Assembly: GCA_963545565.1 (NCBI GenBank)
Contig: CAUUJV010000009.1
Coordinates: forward strand, 8,239-72,238
Source of the DNA: CAUUJV01 sp963545565
Lineage (GTDB): Bacteria; Actinomycetota; Actinomycetes; Actinomycetales; Bifidobacteriaceae
Length of the DNA stretch: 64,000 bases
Reading direction: 5' to 3'
Of this stretch, positions 19,534-28,432 are shown in pieces. Below the pieces are notes generated by a model. It saw only the letters and a list, made by a program, of their open reading frames with translations, did not search any database and was not told where the DNA came from. Both the position numbers and the translations under genes were made by a program. Position 1 is the first letter of the stretch, and every line of letters begins with the position of its first letter.

Positions 19534-21001
19534 GTCATTACGACGTATTTTTAACGTGGTTATTATCCTCTTCGTACTTCTGGGGATTTCTAGCACAATT
19601 TTGATGGTATTCGCTGCCGATAGTCTTAACTCTGATACGCGAAACCGTCGAACTCTTTACAGCCAGTACGCTATTCCTCGTAGTTCGATTCTAGCCGCTG
19701 ACGGCACTGTGCTAGCAAGCTCAACGGCAGTTAATGACACTTTCAAATATCTACGTTCGTATAGCAACGGCCCAGTCTATGCACCTGTAACTGGATACTA
19801 TTCTGTAACGATTGCGGCAGACCGTGGCATTGAGGCATCGCGTAATGCACTGCTCAGCGGCACGAGCAGCAGTTTATGGCTCAGTAGACTCAAGACGCTC
19901 TTTACTGGGAGTGAAAACTCCGGTGCAATCATTGAAACTTCTATTGACACTGCTCTTCAAACTAAGGCGTACGAGCTGATGCAGAATTATAAAGGCGCAG
20001 TTGTGGCCATTGAGCCAAGCACAGGCCGGATTCTGGCAATGGTAAGCACTCCAAGCTACGATCCTAATGTTCTCGCCAGCCATGACACCTCTAGCGTGGC
20101 ATCCAATTACACGTCTCTCATTCAAGACACTGATAATAATTCTTTGCTAAATCGCGCAACGAGCGAATTGTATTCACCTGGGTCCACGTTCAAACTCGTA
20201 GTGGCTGCAGCTGCCCTCGAAAGCGGCAATTACGATACTGATACTGAGATCCCAGCAGGTTCTAGCTACACACTTCCCAACACGTCAACAAACCTAACAA
20301 ACACCACTACAGCTGCGGCAGGAACAAACGGCACGATTACATTAAGCGATGCACTGGCATATTCGTCTAACACTGCATTTGCTCAGCTCGGCGTAACTCT
20401 TGGCCAAAGTACTATCGAAAGTCAAGCGGAGAAGCTTGGTTTTGGCACTACTATTAACATCGATGGAAACTCTTCTATGGGCCGCCCAATGAAAGCTGTA
20501 GCATCGTCATTCCCGTCAACAACGTCTGTCGATAAGCTGGCGCTTGCTTCCATTGGCCAAGATGATACAGTGGAGACTCCATTACTAAATGCAATGATTG
20601 CTGCAACCATTGCAAATGGTGGAAAAATGATGAAGCCAACACTCGTAGATAGAGTGCGCGCAAGTGATTTAAGTGTTATTTCAACTCGGTCTAATACCAC
20701 ACTTTCACAGGCATTCTCCTCAGACACCGCAAGCAAACTAACCTCTATGATGGAGTCTGTAATTACAAAAGAATATCCATCTTTGCAGCTTACAAATTCA
20801 ACCGTTGCCGCAAAAACTGGTACTGCTCAAACGGGCACATCAAACCAAACAAATAATGCGTGGATTACTGGTTTTGCGCCAAGTAACGATCCAAAGATTG
20901 CTATTGCAGTAGTAATTAGCGGCTCAACTGAACATGGCGGAGATGTAGCTGGGCCAATCATGAAAGAACTGATGCAGGAGTATCTCGATGAAACTGATTG
21001 A
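19526..21001 (+). CDS. pbpA: Class B penicillin-binding protein (PbpA)
   Basis: Transpeptidase that cross-links peptidoglycan, anchored by one N-terminal helix (about 8-30). The 491-residue protein has the active-site motifs STFK (Ser220, Lys223), SSN and KTG (AAKTGTAQ). The start at 19526 (MNKSLRRIFN) overlaps the rodA stop by 8 bases and has GGAG upstream. The RodA-PbpA pairing is the usual SEDS-bPBP module. The PASTA domains seen in some class B PBPs are absent. Confidence 0.94.
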   Translation: MNKSLRRIFNVVIILFVLLGISSTILMVFAADSLNSDTRNRRTLYSQYAIPRSSILAADGTVLASSTAVNDTFKYLRSYSNGPVYAPVTGYYSVTIAADRGIEASRNALLSGTSSSLWLSRLKTLFTGSENSGAIIETSIDTALQTKAYELMQNYKGAVVAIEPSTGRILAMVSTPSYDPNVLASHDTSSVASNYTSLIQDTDNNSLLNRATSELYSPGSTFKLVVAAAALESGNYDTDTEIPAGSSYTLPNTSTNLTNTTTAAAGTNGTITLSDALAYSSNTAFAQLGVTLGQSTIESQAEKLGFGTTINIDGNSSMGRPMKAVASSFPSTTSVDKLALASIGQDDTVETPLLNAMIAATIANGGKMMKPTLVDRVRASDLSVISTRSNTTLSQAFSSDTASKLTSMMESVITKEYPSLQLTNSTVAAKTGTAQTGTSNQTNNAWITGFAPSNDPKIAIAVVISGSTEHGGDVAGPIMKELMQEYLDETD

Positions 21002-22025
21002 GGGACAACTCATACATCACCGCTATCGCCTTGATCGACGCCTTGCTCAAGGCGGTATGGGTGAAGTGTGGAAAGGCCATGATTTAGAGCTTAACCGCAC
21101 CGTGGCCATCAAGGCTTTACGCAGCGATCTTACTCAAGAAGAGAGTAAGCTACGCCGTTTGCGTGCGGAAGCCCATAATTCTGCTAACCTTGCACACCCA
21201 AATATTGCTGCACTGTTTGAATACTACGAGCATGATGGTATCGGCTTTCTCATCATGGAGTATGTGCCTAGCCCATCTCTGGCAGAAATCTATAAGGCTC
21301 AAGGCGCTCTAAGTGCTACTCAGCTGCTTCCTATTCTTATTCAGACTGCCCGCGGATTATACGTTGCACACTCACATGGGGTAATTCACCGTGATGTAAA
21401 GCCAGCAAACATTATGGTTTCCAATACTGGCGAAGTAAAAATCACCGATTTTGGAGTCTCCTATTCCAATGATCAAGGCCAGATAACGCAAGACGGCATG
21501 GTTGTGGGAACAGCGCAGTATATTTCCCCTGAACAGGCACAGGGAGAGCAAGCTACTCCGCAGTCTGATATCTATTCTCTGGGCGTTGTGGCTTACGAAG
21601 GTTTGTGTGGTCACCGCCCGTTTACGGGTAAAACAGCCGTTGATATTGCTGCAGCACATGTAAATGAAACTGTTCCACCTTTGCCAGACACTATCGATTG
21701 GCAACTGCGTGAATTCGTGATGACGATGCTAGCTAAAGATCCCCAAGATAGGCCAGCTAACGCCCTCATTATTTCCCGTACTCTAGCAAAGATTGAGCGC
21801 AGGCTACTCGACCAAGAGGCATCGATGGATGCTTCAGATACTGGCCCACTCACGCGAGCCCAACGTAGGGTTGCGAAGAGTAAACCGCATATTCCAACGT
21901 ATCTTTTCCAAGGTGGCTTACACAGCTCACGAGATTCAAGAGGATCGCAGAACGTGCATAACCAATATTCATCAATACATGAAGACAACTACTACTCCAA
22001 TGTCAAGAAGGAAGGTGCGCGATGA
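20988..22025 (+). CDS. pknA: Ser/Thr protein kinase PknA-like
   Basis: Hanks-type kinase, 345 residues. It has the Gly-rich loop (LAQGGMGEVWKG), catalytic Lys42, HRDVKPANIM with Asp136, and DFG at 154-156. Activation-segment threonines lie before GTAQYISPEQ. After residue 270 there is a polar tail without a membrane helix, so unlike mycobacterial PknA it seems cytosolic. It overlaps the pbpA end by 14 bases and pknB by 4 bases (ATGA), indicating a tightly coupled operon. Confidence 0.92.
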   Translation: MKLIEGQLIHHRYRLDRRLAQGGMGEVWKGHDLELNRTVAIKALRSDLTQEESKLRRLRAEAHNSANLAHPNIAALFEYYEHDGIGFLIMEYVPSPSLAEIYKAQGALSATQLLPILIQTARGLYVAHSHGVIHRDVKPANIMVSNTGEVKITDFGVSYSNDQGQITQDGMVVGTAQYISPEQAQGEQATPQSDIYSLGVVAYEGLCGHRPFTGKTAVDIAAAHVNETVPPLPDTIDWQLREFVMTMLAKDPQDRPANALIISRTLAKIERRLLDQEASMDASDTGPLTRAQRRVAKSKPHIPTYLFQGGLHSSRDSRGSQNVHNQYSSIHEDNYYSNVKKEGAR

Positions 22026-24061
22026 GCATGTTCGTACCGAAATCACTTGCAGGCGGACGCTATATTGTTGGCGACCTCATCGGTCATGGCGGCATGGCTG
22101 AGGTACATATCGGAACAGACACCCGCCTAGGGCGTACCGTGGCTATTAAGATTATGCGCTCTGATTTAGCAGCAGACGCAATCTTCTTGACGCGTTTTCG
22201 CCGTGAAGCACACTCTGTTGCACAGTTAAATAACACAAATATCGTTTCTATCTACGATTCGGGTGAAGAACTGCTCACTGATGACAATGGCTCAAAGGTG
22301 AATGTGCCTTACATCGTGATGGAATACATCAGAGGTCAGACTCTGCGCGATATTCTCAAAATCAATGGTGCACTGAGTCAAAAAGATGCAGAGCAAATCA
22401 TGCTCGGAATGCTTTCTGCACTTGAATACTCGCACCGCATGGGCATTATTCACCGCGATATCAAGCCTGGCAACATTATGATTAGTGAGCAGGGCGACGT
22501 GAAGGTGATGGATTTTGGCATTGCTCGTGCTCTAGATGATTCTTCTGCAACAATGACGCAAAATCAAGGCGTTGTTGGCACAGCTCAGTATTTAAGCCCC
22601 GAGCAGGCACGTGGCGAGACTGTAGATATTCGCTCCGATTTGTATTCCGCTGGCTGTGTACTCTATGAAATGCTCACAGGGAAGCCACCATTCACAGGCG
22701 ATTCCGCAGTGGCGATTGCATATCAGCATGTTTCTGAAGTAGCAACACCTCCAAGTACTGTTATGCCTAGTTTGCCTGCTCTGTGGGATTCTATCTGTGC
22801 CAAAGCTATGGCTAAAGATCGTACAAACCGCTACTCCACAGCAGCTGAATTCCGTGCCGATATTACAGCAGCTGCAACAGGTGGCACTCTTGTAGCTTCA
22901 GCATTTAATCCTCTCACTGATCTTTCAGGCATTCAGGCACGGCGCGAAGAAGAAGCAACAACAGCTCTGCCTACCTCTCAGCTTGCTAACACTGCAGCAT
23001 TTAATCCAATTCAAGATTCCTCATCACCCTCACCAACGCGTGCTCAACAGCGTGCAGCTGAGGCAAAAAAGAAAAAGAAGAAGCGTCGCATTATTATTGC
23101 CTGCATTATTGGTGCTCTTGCACTTATCGCACTCATTATTGGTCTCGTAGTTTACAACAACAGTCAAAAAGAGACCGTAGTCGTTCCAACAATTAGCACC
23201 TCCATGAGTGCAGCTCGCGCACAAGAAAAAATAGAGGCTGCCGGACTCACATTTGTGAAGAAGACGGATAATAACTCCACTCAGCCCAAGGGCACATTTA
23301 CAAAGCAAAGCCCAGCTGGCGGCAAAACTGTTGCTAAGGGTTCAAAGGTTTATGTGTGGTTCTCTTCTGGGCCGAAAACAGGAACAATACCCGACGTATC
23401 TGGAATGTCTCAAACAGCCGCGAAAGCCGCACTTAAAGCATCTGGTTTTACAGTGGCTGGCACGAGTGTAGAAGACTCTGACAGCATTGATAAAAACAAT
23501 GTTATCCGTACTGATCCGGCAGCAGGAACCGCTGCCGAAAAAGGCACTAGCGTAACATTGTATATCGCTTCGGGCACAACGACTGTTCCAACAGGACTTG
23601 TAGGCCAAAGCAAAGATAGTGTTCTCGCCACGCTCCAAGCCAAAGGCTTCTCTACAACAGTCGAGACCCAGTATTCCTCAACAGTTGCAGAAGGCAACGT
23701 GATTAGCGTAAGCCCAAGCGAAGGAGCCAGCATTACTAAGGGTGGCACTATCACCGTGTATGTTTCTCAGGGCGTAGAAACGGTAAGCCTGCCCTCCGGC
23801 GTTATAGGATCTTCCTACTCAGCCGCAGCCCAGATTCTTCAAAATTCTGGTTTCACGGTAAAAACAACAGGTTCTACTGACAGCTCTGCAACTGTTTCAG
23901 AAATGCAATATAACGGAGCTTCTGTTTCCTCAGGAACCTCAGTTCCGAAGGGTTCTACAATTACTTTGGTGGTGACAAGCTCATCAAGCAGCTCAAGCAG
24001 TTCAAGTTCCCCATCAAGTTCTTCAGGCTCCTCGGGCTCGTCAAGCTCATCAGGGAACTAG
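22022..24061 (+). CDS. pknB: PASTA-domain Ser/Thr protein kinase PknB-like
   Basis: Membrane sensor kinase that couples cell-wall state to growth and division. The 679-residue protein has a cytosolic kinase domain (Lys43, HRDIKPGNIM with Asp146, DFGIARA), a Lys-rich juxtamembrane patch, one helix at about 357-378 and four extracellular PASTA repeats. The repeats begin near VVVPTIS, GTIPDVSGMS, TTVPTGLVGQ and VSLPSGVIGS. It ends in a tail of about 30 residues that is almost pure Ser with Gly and Pro. It is the last gene of the operon. Confidence 0.94.
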   Translation: MSMFVPKSLAGGRYIVGDLIGHGGMAEVHIGTDTRLGRTVAIKIMRSDLAADAIFLTRFRREAHSVAQLNNTNIVSIYDSGEELLTDDNGSKVNVPYIVMEYIRGQTLRDILKINGALSQKDAEQIMLGMLSALEYSHRMGIIHRDIKPGNIMISEQGDVKVMDFGIARALDDSSATMTQNQGVVGTAQYLSPEQARGETVDIRSDLYSAGCVLYEMLTGKPPFTGDSAVAIAYQHVSEVATPPSTVMPSLPALWDSICAKAMAKDRTNRYSTAAEFRADITAAATGGTLVASAFNPLTDLSGIQARREEEATTALPTSQLANTAAFNPIQDSSSPSPTRAQQRAAEAKKKKKKRRIIIACIIGALALIALIIGLVVYNNSQKETVVVPTISTSMSAARAQEKIEAAGLTFVKKTDNNSTQPKGTFTKQSPAGGKTVAKGSKVYVWFSSGPKTGTIPDVSGMSQTAAKAALKASGFTVAGTSVEDSDSIDKNNVIRTDPAAGTAAEKGTSVTLYIASGTTTVPTGLVGQSKDSVLATLQAKGFSTTVETQYSSTVAEGNVISVSPSEGASITKGGTITVYVSQGVETVSLPSGVIGSSYSAAAQILQNSGFTVKTTGSTDSSATVSEMQYNGASVSSGTSVPKGSTITLVVTSSSSSSSSSSSPSSSSGSSGSSSSSGN

Positions 24062-24088
24062 TAATCTAGTAATAAGGTTTTTTGAATT

Positions 24089-24120
24089 TTGAGGGACTCA
24101 GAGGAATCTGGGTCCCTCAA
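24089..24120. terminator. Hairpin between pknB and sortase gene
   Basis: TTGAGGGAC (24089-24097) pairs with GTCCCTCAA (24112-24120), and an inner CAGA/TCTG extends the stem to 13 bp with one mismatch. The genes converge here. Neither side has a strong T-run, so efficiency is uncertain. Confidence 0.55.
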
Positions 24121-24143
24121 CTTATACTCAACCTATTCTGCAA

Positions 24144-25238
24144 TTACTCTACCGATACATAATTTGAGGAAACTCGCAGATACGGAATATTCGTTGCAGC
24201 CCACGGATACACCCACTGGAAAAGCACCGCAACTGCAGCAATGAACAAAATAGCAAGTAGAAGCGCACGAACAACACGAATTCCCGGTTGAAGCCGTGCG
24301 ATCCACCCGTAAATGCTAAAGCTCATAGACTTTCCTTCAGCCAGTTTTTTCTTGTGCACGCGCATAGCAGGATACTTCCACGCCACAGCGGCTGCAAGAT
24401 ACACAATTGCATAAGCAATTAAAGCAATAAGCAAAATAGTTGTTAATGGCGGAATCTTACTCACAATATCTTGCGAATCTTCTTGAGTGAAAGAAACAGA
24501 GCCCGAACTACTCTTTGTAGCCAGCTGACTAGGAATTCCCTCACTAACTTTCGACCATGAAACAAGTTTCCCATAGCTTATCCAACGTTTTGTAGCCGTA
24601 GTATATCGCGGATGACATGTGGTCATAGTAATAATACGTTCTGTAGCCGTTCCGCCAGAATTTGGTACCGGATTAAGAACACTCGTATGGCTAGGGTCTA
24701 CTAATTCATAACTTGTGTATTGATAGACATACCAGTAATTATTCGTACGCACTATGATGTAATCGCCCTTTTGCAAGGTGTCAACATGTGCGAGCGGCTC
24801 GCCATAGCCGGAACGATGGCCAGCAATAGCGAAATTACCCACTTCACCAATTTTTTGAGTCTGCTCATAATGTCCCATACCATGCCGAGCGAGCTGAGTA
24901 GAGTCAGTTCCTTCCACGATTGTGCGAGACCAGTTCGAACCAAACCGAGGAATGTAAATCTTCCCAATCGTTTCTGCATAAGAATAATTGCCGTCTTCTA
25001 CCGGCGTCGTATCTACTGAATACGCTTGCGCAATCTTGTAGCTTCCTGAAGTCTTAGACGGGTTCGTCCATGATTGCACGGTTGTGTCTGAAGACTGAGT
25101 TTGATCAGCCTCTACGCCCGTCCACCACAATTGCCACACGATGTAAAGCGCAAGAATCACTCCGCATGTAATGAGCACCTCGGCTATAACTGCGATTACA
25201 GAACTCACAGTTGTGCTCTTTTTCTGATCTTTTCTCAT
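24144..25238 (-). CDS. Class E-type sortase
   Basis: Transpeptidase that attaches surface proteins to the cell wall, 364 residues. An N-terminal helix (about 13-36) precedes the sortase fold with catalytic His141 (AIAGHRSGYG), Cys208 in TMTTCHPRY and Arg218. Two more hydrophobic segments (about 270-290 and 325-347) follow the catalytic domain, giving three membrane spans. Proximity to crgA and the DUF881 gene is typical of actinobacterial class E sortases, which prefer LAxTG signals. A surface protein ending in such a signal lies at the right end of this window. Confidence 0.88.
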   Translation of the reverse strand: MRKDQKKSTTVSSVIAVIAEVLITCGVILALYIVWQLWWTGVEADQTQSSDTTVQSWTNPSKTSGSYKIAQAYSVDTTPVEDGNYSYAETIGKIYIPRFGSNWSRTIVEGTDSTQLARHGMGHYEQTQKIGEVGNFAIAGHRSGYGEPLAHVDTLQKGDYIIVRTNNYWYVYQYTSYELVDPSHTSVLNPVPNSGGTATERIITMTTCHPRYTTATKRWISYGKLVSWSKVSEGIPSQLATKSSSGSVSFTQEDSQDIVSKIPPLTTILLIALIAYAIVYLAAAVAWKYPAMRVHKKKLAEGKSMSFSIYGWIARLQPGIRVVRALLLAILFIAAVAVLFQWVYPWAATNIPYLRVSSNYVSVE

Positions 25239-25330
25239 AAAATGCTCTACTTACCGTCTTCTCTTTTTGCTGCTTTTGCTGTTTTGCTGTTCTTACTAAT
25301 CTCGCAGTTTAATTTTCGTGTTACTTTGTT

Positions 25331-26134
25331 TTACTTATTGTTAGAACTAGCTGCTTGAGCATACTTCAACGACTGCATGGTTGATGTTGCCTTAGCAAAC
25401 TTGAGGGTCGAAACCTTTTGAACGTCCCATCCAAGGCCGTCAGCTTCCACATACTGCTTGTACACTGTGATTGCTTCGGAATCATTGAGTGCATTGATGA
25501 GCTTTGTTTGGCTGCCGATTGCTGAAATTTTATATGGAGGAGCATACTGTTTTCCCTCCAGCGACAACACATTTCCTACGCACCGCACAGCTGTGGTGGG
25601 AAGCACTCGCTGGCCTTCAATGGTCATAGCTTCTGCTCCTCCTGCCCATAATGCATTAACAACAGCTTCAATATCTTGCTGATGCACAACGTAATCATTG
25701 ACATTAATGGAATTTGAGTCAGATTCACTCACTTGTTTCCACTGGGGGGAATCATCGAGAGTGACCGTTACACCAGGGCCAGTAAGTGCCGGCAAAACCG
25801 TAGTAGCAGAGGAATTGGAAGAGGCCGAATCATCGGAAGCGCTGCCTGAATTATTGCCAACGACCTCTTTAAGCACATTTATCTGCTCAGTTAAACTTTT
25901 AATTTCTTTATGTAGCTCAGAAACTCGCTCAGATCTGCGAGCAATCACACCTTCCACATTTGTTGGACTAGATTGTTCACCATTTATTTGTTGATTTGCC
26001 ACAATGATTATGCCAACAAGTGCAAAGACGATGAAAGTAACGACGGAGTCTCGCATATAATGATGTTTCTTAGATGATCGACGATGTTCTCCAGACGTAG
26101 TTTTTTGTGCAGAACGTGAATTTTTACGCACCAT
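25331..26134 (-). CDS. DUF881 membrane protein
   Basis: A 267-residue bitopic protein: basic N-terminus, membrane helix at about 30-48, a coiled-coil-like stretch (RRSERVSELHKEIKSLTEQI) and a C-terminal domain with VNDYVVHQQDIEAVVNALWA and GAEAMTIEGQRV, which match the DUF881 family. The function is not established; in actinobacteria it sits beside division and cell-wall genes. ATG at 26134 is preferred because the upstream GTG at 26146 would collide with the AAGGAGG ribosome binding site. It lies 92 bases upstream of the sortase gene and is probably co-transcribed with it. Confidence 0.86.
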   Translation of the reverse strand: MVRKNSRSAQKTTSGEHRRSSKKHHYMRDSVVTFIVFALVGIIIVANQQINGEQSSPTNVEGVIARRSERVSELHKEIKSLTEQINVLKEVVGNNSGSASDDSASSNSSATTVLPALTGPGVTVTLDDSPQWKQVSESDSNSINVNDYVVHQQDIEAVVNALWAGGAEAMTIEGQRVLPTTAVRCVGNVLSLEGKQYAPPYKISAIGSQTKLINALNDSEAITVYKQYVEADGLGWDVQKVSTLKFAKATSTMQSLKYAQAASSNNK

Positions 26135-26219
26135 TGTGAGACTCACCCTCCTTTCTATTCGATTCTCTCCACATTAATCGTTACTATGACTTATAGCTAT
26201 TATCTTAAAGGAGAAATTC

Positions 26220-26801
26220 ATGGCCGATCAGGACCGCAACATCACAACTGATGAGGAACTGATTGACGAAGACAAGGCAACGACTACGGATGCAACTGCA
26301 GACGCTACAGAAAATGCCGAATCTGCCGTCAACGAAGTTACTCAGGAATCTGAGGGTGCAGCAGACAGCGCTGAAACCGAAGATGACGCGGAAAATTCCG
26401 ACCCAAAGCATGCTGCTCCAAAAGCAAGTAAGAAGTCTAGGGGCGGGCTCTTCGGCAAGAAAAAGAATGTGGAGCCTGTAGAGGAGTCTGAGGCAGCAAG
26501 AGAAGCTGCAAAGCTTTTGGCTGAAGGCTTGAACGAAGATAATCTCAACCCAAATATGAAGCGCATTGTTAAGAAGCAGGCTGAAGAAACTCGACGCGTT
26601 GAGAAGTCAATCGAGAATACAAAGTCTAATCCTGCGTGGCTTGTACCTCTCTTCTGCTTCTTCCTTCTGCTCGGCTTGGCTTGGGTAGTTGTGTATTATC
26701 TCAGCGGAAGCTATCCGATTCCGAATATCGGTGCTTGGAACTTGGCGATTGGTTTCGCAATCATGTTCCTTGGCTTCATCATGTCAATGTGGTGGCGCTA
26801 A
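26220..26801 (+). CDS. crgA: CrgA-like cell division protein with long acidic N-terminus
   Basis: The last 75 residues (KSNPAWLVPLFCFFLLLGLA and a second helix ending MSMWWR) match CrgA, a two-helix protein that recruits FtsZ, FtsQ, FtsI and CwsA to septa in actinobacteria. Mycobacterial CrgA has about 90 residues. This one has 193, with roughly 120 extra N-terminal residues rich in Asp, Glu, Ala and Thr followed by a basic KKSRGGLFGKKKN patch. AAAGGAG precedes the ATG. It is transcribed divergently from the DUF881 gene. Confidence 0.9.
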   Translation: MADQDRNITTDEELIDEDKATTTDATADATENAESAVNEVTQESEGAADSAETEDDAENSDPKHAAPKASKKSRGGLFGKKKNVEPVEESEAAREAAKLLAEGLNEDNLNPNMKRIVKKQAEETRRVEKSIENTKSNPAWLVPLFCFFLLLGLAWVVVYYLSGSYPIPNIGAWNLAIGFAIMFLGFIMSMWWR

Positions 26802-26858
26802 GCCTTACTGACAGCCGTGCACACCACGGGTGTTTGCACATATACTTTCGCATATGAA

Positions 26859-26884
26859 AAGCCCTCCACTAAGAGGGCTTTTTG
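26859..26884 (+). terminator. Intrinsic terminator after crgA
   Basis: AAGCCCTC pairs with GAGGGCTT across a CACTAA loop and is followed by a run of T. Classic rho-independent form, 57 bases after the crgA stop. Confidence 0.85.
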
Positions 26885-26963
26885 CGTACTATCTCAAAAC
26901 TGTCTATCTAGAATAGTTATCCACATTCTTATCCACACTAGTGAACAAATTACACGCATGTAA

Positions 26964-27827
26964 TTAGCCCAGAACAGACAGCAAAGAAACCGCTGGGGCT
27001 TGAGTCCACATTACAGCTATCCACACGGCGAGAAGCACAATGGTAACTATTGAGTCATAAAGTGCCATTCTAAAACCAATACTCTTACCTCGTAATTGAG
27101 GAATGCCCTGCATCATGAGCCATGAAATCAATCCCCCAGCAAGAAAACCACCCACATGAGCCTGCCATGCGATATTGGTAAAAATAGCTGGCATTATAAA
27201 AAGGATTACGAGAAAAATAATTACTGATGTTCTCTGTTGGGTTCCTACCTTTCGCTGCGCAATAAGAAGAGCTGCGAATAATCCGAAAATTGCACCAGAA
27301 GCGCCGTACATAATGGATTGACTCTGATTCTGAGCAAAAAGCACCCAATAAAGTTCGTAAAAGATGCCGCCGGCAATTCCGCTGGCAAGAAAAAGCCCTA
27401 AGAATGGCCAGTGCCCAAGCATTTTTTCAAGAATCGACCCCACGCTCCACAGCACAAGCATATTCATCAATATATGAAGGAAGCCTGCGTGGAAGAAAAT
27501 ATGCGTTACGAGCGTCCACGGGAGGTAGCGCCCTACAACGGGATAGATACCTGTAAACACCATAAATCGCGTGTATATATGTGGGAAAAATTGTAAGAAA
27601 ATCTGCACAATCCACATGGCAACACAAATCGTTACGAGGAATCGCGTAACAACGGGTTCATTCATATTCCACTCATTGCGTAAGCGGTTCTTAAACATGC
27701 GGCGATTATTTTCGCGCCTACGCTTGCGCTCTTCTTTACTCTCCTGAGGAACACTGCCCGGGCGAGGAAAAGGATTGCCATTTGAACTTCCATAGCCATA
27801 ACTCATAGCAATTACTTTATTAGACAT
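26964..27827 (-). CDS. Rhomboid-family intramembrane serine protease
   Basis: Membrane protease that cleaves transmembrane substrates. The 287-residue protein has six or seven membrane segments, the catalytic serine in MYGASGAIFG and the partner histidine in WQAHVGGFLAGG. The HILMNMLVLWSVG segment holds the conserved His and Asn residues. The cytosolic N-terminus is basic (SKEERKRRRENNRR). The start could be the ATG at 27827 or the one at 27806 (MSYGYGSSNG); neither has a strong ribosome binding site. Confidence 0.9.
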   Translation of the reverse strand: MSNKVIAMSYGYGSSNGNPFPRPGSVPQESKEERKRRRENNRRMFKNRLRNEWNMNEPVVTRFLVTICVAMWIVQIFLQFFPHIYTRFMVFTGIYPVVGRYLPWTLVTHIFFHAGFLHILMNMLVLWSVGSILEKMLGHWPFLGLFLASGIAGGIFYELYWVLFAQNQSQSIMYGASGAIFGLFAALLIAQRKVGTQQRTSVIIFLVILFIMPAIFTNIAWQAHVGGFLAGGLISWLMMQGIPQLRGKSIGFRMALYDSIVTIVLLAVWIAVMWTQAPAVSLLSVLG

Positions 27828-28018
27828 CACTAAGCTTCGCTACTTTATGCGCAGAAAGCATCACGACGCGATCTTGATTTCTGGTAAATTTCAGAAGAAC
27901 CTCGGATTTCCTCAGAGTTTCTTCAGGTTTTCACACCAAAAAGCCACAAGTTACAGCTAGAATAAAATTATGTGTCTGCATGGGTAACATGCAGCAAAAC
28001 CTACCGAAAGGAGCCAAT

Positions 28019-28279
28019 ATGGAGAATAGGTCTGGAGGCGGCTGGAAGTTCTTCGCACTTCTCTTCGGCGCCCTACTTGCAGGTCTCGCCGTTGCCTACG
28101 TCTACAAGCAGCAGAACCCTGAGTATGACCCATGGGAAGAACCATGGGAGAACAGCTCTTCACCAGTTGAGTTCGACACTTCTGACGTAGAAGCATCTGA
28201 AGAAGCTGATAGTGCAGATGAAGCAAAAACTGTAGAAGACTCTGACGAGGCTGCTGAAACTGCAACCGCTACAGCATAA
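28019..28279 (+). CDS. Small acidic single-pass membrane protein, function unknown
   Basis: An 86-residue protein with a short basic N-terminus (MENRSGGGWK), one membrane helix (about 10-29, FFALLFGALLAGLAVAYVYK) and a strongly acidic C-terminal half rich in Glu, Asp, Ala and Ser. The ATG at 28019 follows AAAGGAG, a good ribosome binding site; an in-frame start at 27980 lacks one. I do not recognise a family. It stands alone between the divergent rhomboid gene and convergent glgP, with its own terminator. Confidence 0.75.
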   Translation: MENRSGGGWKFFALLFGALLAGLAVAYVYKQQNPEYDPWEEPWENSSSPVEFDTSDVEASEEADSADEAKTVEDSDEAAETATATA

Positions 28280-28366
28280 GCTGGGCGTTGCCTAACAAGG
28301 GCGTTGCTCAATAGGGGCATTGCCCGATAGAAGTCTACAAAGTTTAATAATTTAAAATTTAATAGT

Positions 28367-28401
28367 AAAGGCTAGGATCCATCGAAGGTTCCTAGCCTTT
28401 G
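28367..28401. terminator. Strong hairpin between small membrane protein and glgP
   Basis: Perfect 11-bp inverted repeat (AAAGGCTAGGA and TCCTAGCCTTT) with an 11- to 13-base loop between convergent genes. Likely to act in both directions. Confidence 0.75.
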
Positions 28402-28432
28402 CTAATTGGTTGATTAGTTACGCTTTATCGCT

